Below are positions 1-11,100 of a DNA stretch of 32,638 bases, piece by piece. The translations under genes were made by a program, and so were the position numbers. Source of the DNA: Rhizophagus sp. LPA8_4_AMF (Eukaryota; Glomeromycota; Glomeromycetes; Glomerales; Glomeraceae); contig JADRCO010000486.1 in assembly GCA_021464525.1 (NCBI GenBank), positions 1-32,638 on the forward strand, given 5' to 3'. Below the pieces are notes generated by a model. That model was not told where the DNA came from. It saw only the letters and a list, made by a program, of their open reading frames with translations, and did not search any database. The first letter of the stretch is position 1; every line of letters starts with the position of its first letter.

Positions 1-122
1 ATCATTTTTCCCCTCCATAAAAAAAAAAAAAAAAAAAAATATTATCCGAAAACTAGTTTCTTTGGTCGATAAAATTTTTTGCTCCATTACACCACCACTT
101 CATAAAGTTCCTTACGTTTATA

Positions 123-1064
123 ATGTCCGTCAAATTATTTGTTGGTGGTCTGTCTTGGGGTACTGATGACCGTACTCTTAGGTCTAAGTTTGAAGAATAT
201 GGCACCGTTGAAGACGCCGTGGTTATTCGTGATCGCGACACTGGTAAGATTAAGACTGTGATAATAGCTAGATAGTTTTTTCATTTTTTTTTGTTGGTTT
301 TTTTTGAGCGAACAGAAGAGTAGAGTTGAGCTCCTTGTCAATTTCGCGAGACTCCCAAAGCATTTTTTTTGTTTTGGAATAATCTCGATAGCGAATTAAA
401 GGATGCTAACCTTTTTTGTCTTCCTTTCCCCCTCACCTCACGTGTCTTGTGTGTGTTGCCTCACAAACAGGATGATACTTTGTTTATGTTTTTGTGTGTG
501 TGTGTGTAAAAATAATCAATATATTGTGTTCCACCAACCCTTTTATTATCCACCCCGTTATCTATAATTATGTTCGTTTTGTTCTGGTTACCTTTCGTAA
601 ATTCCTGCAATTTAAAAGGTCGCAGTCGTGGTTTCGGTTTTGTCACCTTCGCAAGGTAGATTTATTTTATTTTTCTGCACTTTGATTTAAGTATAAAAAT
701 TCTGCGATTCTAAGAGTTTTTCTTATTTTTTTTTTTAGTAATGAGGAAGCTGAAATTGCTATCCAAAACTTGAATGACGCAGAATTTGATGGCCGTAATA
801 TCAAAGGTATGCCAAATTCTTATTAGCCAACCCACAATCTTCTCTCAATACATGTATTTATAATTATAATCTTGGTTTTCGAAAATAGTTGACCGTGCTG
901 CTGAACGCTCTTCACCTGCTCCACGCTCAGGCGGCGGTGGTTACGGAGGCGGCGGTGGTTACGGAGGAGGCGGCGGTTATGGAGGCGGCGGTCGTGGTGG
1001 TGGTCGTGGTCGTCGTGGTGGCGGCGGCGGCGGCTATGGTGGTGGTTACAATAACCGTTACTAA
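123..1064 (+). CDS. Glycine-rich RNA-binding protein (single RRM plus Gly-rich tail)
   Basis: Spliced model of four exons, 123-243, 619-655, 739-806 and 889-1064, gives 133 aa. One RRM fills residues 4-80, with RNP2 KLFVGGLSW at the start and RNP1 RGFGFVTF at residues 44-51. The tail is almost only Gly, Tyr and Arg (YGGGG repeats, RGGGRGRRGG) and ends YNNRY. This is the architecture of small GRP/CIRBP-like proteins, which bind RNA and act in splicing, RNA stability and stress responses. The ATG at 123 is the first in frame and lies just before the RNP2 strand. Exon 2 is only 37 nt and follows a 375-nt first intron, by far the longest of this gene. GRP-family genes often autoregulate by alternative splicing of such an intron; that is only an inference here. 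A poly(A) tract at about 18-39 lies in the upstream region. Identity as an RRM protein is firm; the exact orthologue is not determined. Confidence 0.93.
244..618 (+). other. Long first intron of the RRM gene
   Basis: This 375-nt GT-AG intron (donor GTAAGA, acceptor TTAAAAG) splits the RRM between RNP2 and RNP1. It holds a (GT)n microsatellite near 494-507 and many T-rich runs. Readthrough meets an in-frame TAG soon after the donor, so retention would truncate the protein before RNP1. Confidence 0.8.
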
Positions 1065-1698
1065 AATAAATGAGATTTTATTGCAATCTCGCTCTTACAA
1101 TGATTGCCATCTTTATTTTTCTTTTTTACCTTTATTAATATTTTATCCCCCCTCTTCTTAGCTATTATTTGTTATTCAAAAAAAAAGGTTCGAGTGTCCG
1201 TCTTAGAAATTTTCCTAGTTCTGAATTATATATTTTTGATCTTTTATTCCTAAAGAAATTTTAACGCGATCGAATTCATTTGTTTTATAATCTGTATTCA
1301 CTCTGTGTGTTCTGCTCTTTTTTTTGTGTTTTATTCCATTATATATAATATTTTTTTCCTTTTTTCCCTTCTCTTTTATGTTCCTTTTGATAAGGACAAA
1401 AAAAAGTTAATGACAGATGTTTGATTCGTTTTGCTACTACTTTTAGTCTAGGTTCGCACTTTTGGTTTTTTTGTTAGAAAAAAAGAACCGAAAACTTGTA
1501 TATTTTTAGTGCTTTGTACTTTTGTGTTAGTTTCTTTACAACTTGTACATATTTTAGACGTGACGTTCATATTTTAAAAAAAAAATCTTTTGAATAAAAT
1601 ATATAAATATCTTTTTCATTTGAATTTTACATTTTATTTGAGAATTGAATAACTATGTTGGTAATATGTTTTTTGCCTTATCGCACGCTATATAATTT
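1065..1698. other. Convergent 3' region between the RRM gene and the Abitram homolog
   Basis: This 634-bp stretch lies between two convergent stop codons. It is T-rich on the + strand with several AATAAA-like signals, one directly at the RRM stop (about 1064-1070) and one near 1594-1599. I see no further coding potential. It probably holds the 3' UTRs of both genes. Confidence 0.6.
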
Positions 1699-2441
1699 TC
1701 ATAAATTTCTAATTTCTTTGTACTTTTCTTCGTTTATACAAAGATTTAATGCTTTTCTTGAATCATCCTGTTTAGGCTTTATGATTGCAATGTAACCGTC
1801 TGTAAATGGCTTATAATACAAATGAATTAAATATTGGTCAATCAAAAAGAAAATTTTAAAGTAATTTCTAATACCTTCTTCTGTAACATATCAACGTCAA
1901 GTTTTACATTAAAATTGATCACCCAACCAATAACACCTGCTTTAATACTATAATTTTTTCCTTCTTCCGTTGTAATAACACAAATTTCGCTTTTTGGCGA
2001 AAGTGGGATTTGTCTTTTTTTATTAATTGATTGGGATACTTTTTCATCAAATTTTATTGATTTCACTTTTTGGGATTGTAATAATAAAGGATGTGTCGGA
2101 GCTAAACCTATAACACACAGCCTATTTATTTGTCAAGAAACGAATTAATGTGACGTACATTTTTTTTCTTTTTTTAAAAAAAAAAGTTAATACTTATTGG
2201 GAGCTTGATAAATATAAAAATCTTCGGTAGTGTTTTCACCTAAATTTTAGTATTTATTGTTAGTATTGTTGAAGCTTTTAATCTTTAATCGAATATTATT
2301 TATTTATTTACTTGAATCAATAAGAAAGTTCTTTGTATAATATTGTTCCAAGTACGCTAAAGAATTCTTCTCATATTTTTCGCTGATTTTTTTGTATAGA
2401 CTTAAATCATATTTAGGGCTAATTAGAGATTCTGAATTCAT
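1699..2441 (-). CDS. ABITRAM: Abitram/FAM206 family protein
   Basis: The four-exon model (2441-2312, 2239-2194, 2121-1875, 1809-1699) gives 177 aa, close to the roughly 180 aa of animal Abitram (FAM206A, Simiate). The conserved core is visible: EDFYIYQAPNKLCVIGLAPT around residues 47-66, then the IKF segment, the EICVITTEEGKNYSIKAG strand pair and the C-terminal LQKKPFTDGYIAIIKPK block. In animals the protein is nuclear, associates with actin and modulates transcription; it has a lipoyl/biotinyl-like single-hybrid fold. What it does in a fungus is unknown. The residues joined at all three introns match family conservation, which supports the splice sites. It is divergent from the ZRSR2 homolog, with 150 bp between the two start codons, so a shared promoter is likely. 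It converges with the RRM gene. Confidence 0.88.
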
Positions 2442-2591
2442 TTTTTTTTAAATAAAAAACTTACAAAAATCCACAATATAAATGATATGTATGTACTACG
2501 ATCTGTGTAACCTCCATCAGCCATGGATATGCCGATAGATGAACATATTCGAAAGGAAGAACTTGTAGATTAGAGATCAACAAGAGAAGCT
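2442..2591. promoter_or_regulatory. Bidirectional promoter region between ABITRAM and ZRSR2 genes
   Basis: Only 150 bp separate the divergent start codons (2441 on -, 2592 on +), so both promoters and both 5' UTRs must share this DNA. It also contains a small upstream ORF at 2523-2573, which shortens the non-coding part further. No clear TATA box was identified. Confidence 0.55.
2523..2573 (+). other. Upstream ORF, in frame with ZRSR2 CDS and closed by TAG
   Basis: A 16-codon ORF (MDMPIDEHIRKEELVD then TAG) ends 18 nt before the main ATG at 2592. It is in the same reading frame, with no stop other than the TAG between the two. It could be a translational-control uORF, or an N-terminal extension if the TAG is read through or is a sequencing error. 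Confidence 0.4.
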
Positions 2592-5139
2592 ATGGAAACC
2601 GACGAGAACTGTACCAATACTGCATCAGTTGAAACTTCTGATCAATATATTAATGTAAATAATAAAACCGATCAGAAAGAGAACAATGCGGCAATTCGTT
2701 TACCCCGTAAAGAGTTTAGAAAGCTCATGAAAAAGCAACGCAAAAAAAACGCTCGGATTGAAGCAGCTAAGGCTAAACAACAGAGACAAGAAGAAGGAGA
2801 AGAAGTAACTCCTGAAGAAGATACGGAAGCGATAAAAGCTGAAGAAAAAAAGAGGTTCGGCATATTAAATACAATTAATATAATAATTTTTTTTATTTTA
2901 TTTTAAAATTCTTAAATAAAAAAAGAAATGCAGAGAGGATATTATGGGAAGTTCGAGAACGACAAATCAATCAAGCTAATGCAGAAAAAAAGAAAAAACA
3001 AGAGGAAAATGAAAGGATGAAAAAAATAATACAGGTAATTACTTTTGAATACTAATTTTTATCATAATTCTAATGATATCTTTAATTATAGGAAAATTGG
3101 GAAAAAACAATTAAAAATATAAAAATACCGAAATCCATCAATGAAGTAACAATTAACAATAAAAATCTTACAAATCAACAAACTGAACTGGTATTTAATT
3201 GATTTAGCTTTTAAAAATCGTTTAAAAGCGAAAAATATTGAATTTCCCTAAACGTATATTTTTAAAGGGTACATCAGCTATATCTCCATCTGTAACTTCT
3301 GTTCAAGAAGATTCAAGCGAAAAAACTGATTATGGAACCGAGAAAGTATCGTATCCTATATTTAATATTAAATATCTGTCTTGATTATTTTCAGATTTTG
3401 TCTTATATGATTCATAATACAATTTCATAATAAATTATTCTTAATTTTGGGAAAATATTTATTTACAATAACATTAGGACCAAGTTAATTGTCCATTCTA
3501 TCTCAAAACTGGTGCTTGTCGATATGGCGATTCATGTGGTCGACATCACCAGTATCCTGAAAAAAGCGTTACTATTTTAGTTAAAAATATGTACGAGGGA
3601 ATGCCAGTACAATTAGCAGATGAGGATAATGACGATAATTTGGAGGTATGTTACTCCAAACATCTTAATGCATATCGCGATATTATCGTCGGAAAACCTT
3701 TTGGAATTAAACGTAGTAGTGATTTTTTTTATTAATACAAGGAAGATGACTTTGGTTATCAATTATTTGAAGGACTTTATCATTGTTCTTCACTGTATCT
3801 TTTCTTTTTACATGATATAATCTCTTCTAAGTCTAAATGAATCCTTGACAAATTAATTACGATTATTACATATTTGAAAACAACTCTATATTACATTTCG
3901 GACGATTCTTTTTTTTTTAGTATGACGAAGTTGAAGCTGAGAGACATTATTTCGAATTTTTCGAAGACGTTCATACGGAATTTCGGCAATATGGGACTAT
4001 TGTGCAATTCAAGGTAATAATTCGATAAATCTCTTTTATATTGGCCGAATATTAATTTCAATCATATAAAATACAGGTTTGTAACAATTTTCAATTCCAT
4101 CTGCGTGGAAATGTATATGTACAATATTCAAATGAAGAAGAGGCAAAACGGGCGATCGAAAGTATCAGAGGAAGATGGTATGCTGGAAAACAGTTAATAT
4201 GTGAATATTGTCCAGTAACCAAATGGAAACCCGCGATATGCGGTAATTACATATTTAATCATTCTAGTCTAATGTTTAAATTAAGATGTTATTTCGTATA
4301 TTATATTCATCAATATTTTGGATTTTGAATGTCAGGATACTATCAAAGAAACCAGTGTCCAAAAGGAATTCAATGTAATTTTTTACATGTATATAAAAAT
4401 CCCGGAGGATTATATTCAGATGCCGATAGAGACTTCGAAGATAAACGTTCAGGTTCTTAATTTTTGTGAATCTCAAATTATAAAATGCGGTTTATATTAA
4501 TTGTGGTTTTTATTAACAGATTTTATCGAGAATTCTTCTAATATTACTGTTTCTACAACAGTAAATAAATCGTTTCCAGAATCAACTGTCAATTCTACCG
4601 AGTCCTCAAAAAGATCTCGGTCGTCCAGTTCAGATAGAAGCGATTCACATCACTCTATAGTGAAACGTAATAGTAAAAATTCTCGGCGGAAAAATCGGTC
4701 AAAATCACGATCAAGATCTCATTCTCGTTCTCCACCTCTGCGATCCAACGACAAATATCGTTATCGTCATAATTACAAGCGTGATAATCGGTATCATAAT
4801 GAACGTGATGAACATCACCACCACCACCATCACCACCATCATCATCATCATCGAAGTCGACATCATAAAAAGAGTGATCGTGATTTAGACGATTCGCGTT
4901 CTCACTGGAGCCGTCATCGTGGTCATTGGGATAGAAAGCCTGACTATTATGACATGAATGTTGATAAAAAAAAGAAAAAAGACAGAAATGAAAATGATCG
5001 AAAAATACAACGGCGTGATTCAAAACGAGATCATAGAAAAAATTCTAGAACTAATAAGAATGAGAATCAATCATCTGATGATTCTATTGTCTCTTCTACT
5101 TACAATATTAGAGAAATTGGTAAGATTTCCGATGAATGA
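2592..5139 (+). CDS. ZRSR2: ZRSR2/Urp-type U2AF35-related splicing factor
   Basis: The nine-exon model (2592-2854, 2938-3034, 3092-3190, 3268-3345, 3478-3645, 3921-4013, 4077-4242, 4336-4452, 4520-5139) gives 566 aa. Order of domains: a charged coiled coil rich in K/E/Q (about 35-125); a first CCCH zinc finger C-X8-C-X5-C-X3-H at 184-203; a U2AF-homology RRM (about 204-310) with LRGNVYVQY and the [20 protein letters not shown] stretch; a second CCCH finger C-X7-C-X5-C-X3-H at 321-339 (ending [10 protein letters not shown]); and an RS-like, Arg/Ser/His/Asp-rich tail. This is the full ZRSR2 architecture (human about 480 aa), with a longer tail. The family contacts the 3' splice site of U12-type introns and also acts in U2-type splicing in the nucleus. 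The tail contains 13 consecutive His. The exon 1 donor GTTCGG is weak, and the exon 2 acceptor was set by the reading frame. Confidence 0.95.
4813..4851 (+). repeat. Poly-histidine codon tract (13 His) in ZRSR2
   Basis: Thirteen consecutive CAY codons (eight... CAT and CAC mixed) encode an uninterrupted His run in the RS-like tail, followed by RSRHHKK. The mixing of CAT and CAC suggests the run is old or selected, not a fresh slippage of a single codon. His runs in nuclear proteins are known to favour nuclear-speckle targeting; that role here is an inference. Confidence 0.9.
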
Positions 5140-5898
5140 TATATATAATAAATACTGTCAATGTATTGTATAATATGGAATCACCGAACTTATTCGTTTT
5201 GACAATAAAATGTTAAATATAGTTCGTTAACAATGAATTCTTATTTAAAAACTCCAATTTTTGTTTTTCTTGAAAGCGAGTTTAATTATTTTTAGTACAT
5301 AAGATATTCTTTATATTCTTAGTATCTTTATGAAATTAAATATATATATACAGTATCTACAATATATATATTTCAAAAAAACATTTAAAGAAAGCAATAT
5401 GAAAGAAACAATTTTTTTTTGTTACAATCGGTGAAGTTGTTGAAACAGTTTTTTTATGAAGCTTAAGGTTACACAATTCAGATTCGTACTTTATAAGTCA
5501 AAGTATTTCTTGAATATGGGGTAGTATATAAGAGTATAATTGTATGCATATTGTATCCATCCCACACATGAGACTCCTAAAGAAAACAAAAACCTGAAGA
5601 AATACTGTACTGACGGATGCTTGTCCAGGTGACCTTGAGGAATTGAAAGAATTCCATATTATCCACGAATTTCGAACAGATTTATAATTATAAAGAATTT
5701 CAGAAAACAGATGTTTGGTACATGCATATACATTATACTAATGCAGCTCGAATTTATGGGCGCCAGTTTAAAATTTGAATGGAGAGATATAAGAAATTGA
5801 AGAAAAAAAGAAATAGAATATACCAATAGCTTTTGAGAATAATGGTATAGGCCGAATAATTATTTATATTAGAAATATGTATATCATTAACCAACAAA
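5140..5898. other. Convergent intergenic region between ZRSR2 and RAD17
   Basis: This 759-bp AT-rich stretch follows the ZRSR2 stop (AATAAA-like signals near 5146 and 5204) and the RAD17 stop. On the minus strand 5491-5658 is open and has a hydrophobic, protein-like translation (see findings), but no convincing start or upstream exon was found. Nothing else is recognisable. Confidence 0.5.
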
Positions 5899-7586
5899 TC
5901 ATTCTTTTCTTTTGCCATTATATCGAAATTTACCAAATTCTTTCAAACGTGTTTTTCCGTCATAAGAAATTTTTAAAACATTTGATCTATCGAATTTACT
6001 CATTCGTCTCAAATACGGTAGCACATACATAGTAAGATCTTCTTTACTATGATTTGTCATAATAAAATCCGTATTTTGTGTGCCAATTGCATCTTTCTCA
6101 AAAAGCCGTTGTTTACCGCGTTTTATTGACCAAAGTAGTTCTTTATTTTCTCGCATGCTTTGATTAAATTTGAATGAATTGCTGCTCTTATGAATAACAA
6201 AACCTTTTTTTGGAGAGTCTTGTATTCGAGAATCTATTAAACCATTCATCAGAATCAAACTACAGTTTCTTTTATTGTAATTTTTAGCGTATAGTAAATC
6301 ATAATTGCTAAATACTTCAGATGCACGTGCGAGTTCAGCATTGCTAGAATATAAATCAAGATAATTTGAAAAAGCCAGTTCACCAAACTTCTCGTAATCA
6401 ATCTGCATATTGCGAATTATTCTTTTCGGCTTTGAATTTGTTTTTTTAACTTCAAAAACAAGATCCAGACATTCAAATTGGTCCACTTGTTTTTCAAAAT
6501 TCATATTTTCATTTATAATAGAACGCATTTCAGACAACGTTTCTTGAGAAAGCTTTATAGACGATCGAGTATTATTAAAAGGCTTACGGGGAGCATGGAG
6601 TAGCTTTCCAGCTTTGTTATATCTATGAGGTGATACGAATGATGGTATCTTCTCTGTAACTTCCATAAGTGTATAAGCATTTTGTATAGAATTCAGTGCT
6701 TGACGAATATCACTTACACCACTTTCGATAACTTGATCCATAATTTTCATTACACATTCTCTTTTGATAGCTTCATTTTTGGGAAACTTCCAATTCAAGA
6801 ATGCTCCGATTCCCCTCTTTAAATAAGTTGGCGCAACCGGGCGAAATTTAATATGTGTCACTTTTTTATCTTCAAGAATATTACTTGGCACAGTATTGTA
6901 TACTGTATCAACTGATTTACGTTCTTCGTGGTTCCAATCCTCAATATTAATGCTTGTTTCCGTAATTGTCCAAATCATCGGCATTCTTACATCATCTCTT
7001 CTCAAATAATTTTTTATTTCTTGAAAAAACTTAGCTTTTTGTTCTTTAATATTTGCAGCATTGGACGTAAATGGTAAATCCTCCAACAATAGAACTTGCG
7101 CTTTGAAATTATTTTTCAGGGCTTCTGGTGTCGCAAACCAAACATTATCATTGATCCAGTCTTTAAATCTCGTTATTGCTGGTTCATAAAAACCAGGGTG
7201 AGAAGAACCTATAGGATATGGATCAAATCTATTTATACAAATATAAGGCAGCGCACTTAATTCCCGAAGTCCACGCTGTTCAGACTTCTTGAGATATAAT
7301 TAAAAGAATAAAAAATTATTATTAATAAATAACATATAATTTCAAGTAAATTTCAAAATACCTCTTGATTGATAGATTTTATAGCTAAATTAATAGTTGT
7401 TGTCTTTCCGCTTCCCGGTGGTCCATATAGGACAAGCAATTTTTTTTCTAATAAACATTTATTGTTATTTACTCTTTCAAAAATTTGTTTTATAGCGGTT
7501 CTAACTTCAAAAAACTTTTGTGGATTTACAGCCAGCTCTTCAACACATTTCGGTTGAAATTCAAGGTACCAATTGCCAGAAGCCAT
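5899..7586 (-). CDS. RAD17: RAD17/RAD24-type checkpoint clamp loader
   Basis: Two exons, 7586-7362 and 7287-5899, give 537 aa. The protein is an AAA+ ATPase with Walker A GPPGSGKT at residues 55-62 and Walker B VLLLED at 140-145. The N-terminal NWYLEFQPKCVEELAVNPQK is the RAD17-typical block ahead of the P-loop. The later IKFRPVAPTYLKRGI segment matches the conserved lid region of RAD17. With the small RFC subunits this protein loads the 9-1-1 clamp onto damaged DNA to activate the ATR checkpoint. The start is the first ATG before the conserved block; the frame stays open upstream to about 7739 without another ATG. The exon 2 acceptor may be shifted by one codon (CAAG or CAAGAAG). The C-terminal part is shorter than in human (681 aa) but comparable to yeasts. 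The gene is convergent with ZRSR2 and lies downstream of DUG2 on the same strand. Confidence 0.92.
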
Positions 7587-8101
7587 TTTTACAGAACTAA
7601 ATAAAACTTTCTGTTTATAAATAGACGTGTCAAATTCACATGACTGACGCGGTGCGGCGGTGACGCCACACCCTGTTATGAGAATCAAAGTTTTCGGAGC
7701 CAATCGATATGATATAAAAGATGTAAATTTTAAAGCAAATTATTGCCAAGGAAACATTATCGAATTCAAGTATAAAATTTATATAACTGAAGCACTAATT
7801 AAATTGCTAGTTTGAAACAAAAGAATAAATACCTATTAATTAAGAGAATACTATTTTATATTTATTTTATTTTATTTTTATTTTTAATATATATAGAGGA
7901 GTATACAAAACAAACAGCTGCTAAGATAGACTATACTAAATATATAAGTTACTACTTAACCGGGGAGTCGTCCTGTCTTTTAAAGACTATAAGGCTTGAC
8001 CTGTCCTATCTAATGTTATAAGAGGCTCGATTAAAAGAGAAAGTGAGAGAATACTATTTTAACAGTACGAATCCCGGAATTTTATATCACGTGATAAAAA
8101 T
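7587..8101. other. Intergenic region, RAD17 promoter and DUG2 3' end
   Basis: This 515-bp AT-rich spacer holds the RAD17 5' region and the DUG2 3' UTR. A GC-richer patch near 7641-7680 lies just upstream of the RAD17 ATG. An open + frame at 7812-8021 is low-complexity and shows no family signature, so I do not call it. Confidence 0.45.
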
Positions 8102-11100
8102 TCATTTTTCTTTTTCAATTTCACTTAATTTACTAATTAAATTTTTAAAGATTCTTTTACCGGCTTGTAAGTTTTTTAAACGTATCCTTTCATTATTTAA
8201 ATGGGCTTGATCGGTAGATTGTCCCATAGGTAAATGTATTGCTACAGCATTAAATTTTCTTTCTAGTAATTTTAACGCTGGTATCGAACCGCCTTCTCTT
8301 ATATACAATGGTTTAACGCCCCATTCCTATTTAATAAAATTTATAATTATAAACAAAAGAGAAATAATAATTAATTAATAGTAATGAAATAAAATAATAA
8401 AAATTTACCTGTTTAATCGCTTGTTCTGCTGCTTTAAAATATTGATTTTTAGGATCTCCTAACCACCAATCTGCCTTATTATTGATTTCAATCTAAAAGA
8501 TTATAATAACATTATATTGTTTGTTTAATTTTAAATAATATGTATGTATATGTTCCAATATTTTTCATTCTTGTTTTTAGGTAAAATAAATAAATAAAAT
8601 AATACTTACGCATAAATTATTTTTAGTTCTTAATTCACTAAAGATTTCTTTAACAAATTCTTTAAAACTTTTCACAATATCATCAATATCTTGATCTGGT
8701 ACAATACGCATACTAACACTAGCTTCAGCTTTACGTGGTATAATTGTAACATTATTTGGCCCGCTAACATCAATTTTATGTATAGTAAATGACGGGTATC
8801 TCCATTTTGACATTAATTTTTCTTTTGTTTCGCTTGATTTACTTGAAAAAAATCAAAAAGATTTATATAAAAGAACGTACATAATAAAAATGAATTCGTT
8901 CGAATAAAATTACCTAGGAATTGATTCTAAAATACGTTTATATAACTGTTCTTCATAAGATGTAATAGGTCTCACGTTATTATAAAATCCTAAAATTAAA
9001 AGTCAAATAAAATAAATATAAAATACGCATGAAAATAATTTATAATGACTTCCTTTAAATTCTTTTACCTGGAATTAAAACATAATTATCTTCTGATACG
9101 AGTTTCGCAAGAACTTGAATCATATCATTTAAAGGTTGTGATACTGCTCCTCCTTGCATACCAGAATGTAAATCTGATTCTTCACTAGAAATCTATGTGC
9201 AATATATGTAAAAAAAAAAAATACTTTTTCGGCATATTTGAATTAATTTATAAAATTTACCTCAATTGTTGCAAGAATCACACCACGGAGCCCATAAGTT
9301 AAGCATGGAGTCACATCATCTAACCAATAAGAATTACTATAATAATGAAATAATAGAGAACTCAATCAACAATTAATTAATCAGCATACCTAAAAATTCA
9401 TAATTAATATAGAATAATTTTTACCTTAGTAAAATAACATCTACTTCACCAATCAAATTCTAAAACAAATACACATATTAATTTTTTGTTGCATGAAATT
9501 AAAAAATTACTTTGTTAAATATAACATTTGTTACCTTGGATTTTTCTACGGTTTTATCAAATCCTATACTACCATTTTCTTCCTCCCCTTCAATCAAAAA
9601 TGATACGTTGGCTTTGAGTTTCTTTTCTTGTTGTAATTCACTAACTGCACATATGGCCACAATCATAGGTCCTTTATTATCAGTAACGCCTAATAATAAT
9701 AATGAAACAAGTAAATAATGTTAATCGTTTATTTTATATAATATTTAAGTCTGTAAATGAATATATATTGCCTCGGCCATATAAATATCCATCCTTTGCT
9801 ATAAATAAAAATAACATTAGAATACAAATATCTTCAGATATTTAAAATACATTAACTATTTATTACCAGTCATTTCAAATGGATTTGTAAACCATTTTGT
9901 TTCATCAGCATCAATAACATCATAATGTCCATAAACCAAAATATTTAACTGTTTACGTTGTTGCTTAAAGTCGCTAATTCCATTAAATTTGCCAAAAACT
10001 AATGGATTTTGACCTGTTGCTATCGGAATCTATGAATACAAAGTAGAGTAAAATATTTATACAAAATTCTATAATTATTTAAAAAAATTTACATTTTTTT
10101 CATTTAACTTACTAATTCTGAATCAGCTCCTAATTGTATAAATACATTCTTTAAAAATTTTGCACCTCTAAAACATTCTTCTAAATATTTTGGCTTTCCA
10201 CTAACTGTACGTAATAAAATCCACTTTTTAAGAGCATATAACATAATATCTAAATAGTATATAACATTCACGTATAAAAATTTTGATAAAAATTGTCTTA
10301 TATTTAGAGTTTTATTTTTTACCTGAGGTTTCTGGAATTATTGCTTCTTGGCAATTATCATCTGTTAAATTTATATCCCAAAACTTTATACCAAAAAAAA
10401 AAAAAATATAAATATATATTAAACTTTTTTAGCTAAATAGTAGTTAGTAATCTTAATCAAAAATAAATAAATATACTTTGATTAATTGATCATTAGCACC
10501 ACTAATCAACAATGATTTATTTGGTGATAAAGTTAAAGACAATATAATTCCAGTATGATCCTTATAAGTATTTAATATTTCAAATGTCTTATTCCATCTC
10601 TAAAGAAAGTGGTATAGTATTATTTGTTAATTAATTACTGTTAATTTCTTCAGCTTCCTTAATTTGATTTTTTAATTCCAAATATATCAATTAATTTAAA
10701 ATCTTACTTTAATAGTTCCATCAGCTGACCCAGAAAATAAACAGTTATCTCCTGCAGTTAAAGCTAATACATCATCCTAATTGTTAAAATGCGAGAATAA
10801 AAATTTTAAAAGGTTCTCTTAATATAAAGCCGATAAAAGAAAAATAATAATGAACATACATCGTGAGCCATAAGAGATCTAATATGCTATCAAAACAAAA
10901 ATTAAGTAAAATTTGACACTTAAATACAAAAAACAACTTGGTTATATTTTTTCACTTACATGATAAGTTTCCAAATCATAAATCTTTTGTAAATAATAAT
11001 AAAATTTTTTTTAATCTTTAAACTTTAATTAAACCAAAATTGTAACTAATAACACAAACCTTAATATCACCACCTTGTGCGCCACAAAATAATAACTCAT

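Noticed and set aside
3346..3477. Possible second U12 intron in ZRSR2 (GTATCCTATA near 3351)
   Set aside because: Using that donor puts the zinc finger out of frame, and the branch-like ATTCTTAAT is too far (over 30 nt) from the AG. The ordinary GTATCG donor at 3346 fits the frame.
4655..5023. Open - strand frame of 122 codons
   Set aside because: It is the antisense of the ZRSR2 RS/His tail; Asp/His/Gly composition mirrors the coding strand.
7587..7703. N-terminal extension of RAD17 beginning at a non-ATG codon
   Set aside because: The frame is open but has no ATG, and the conserved block begins right after the ATG at 7586.
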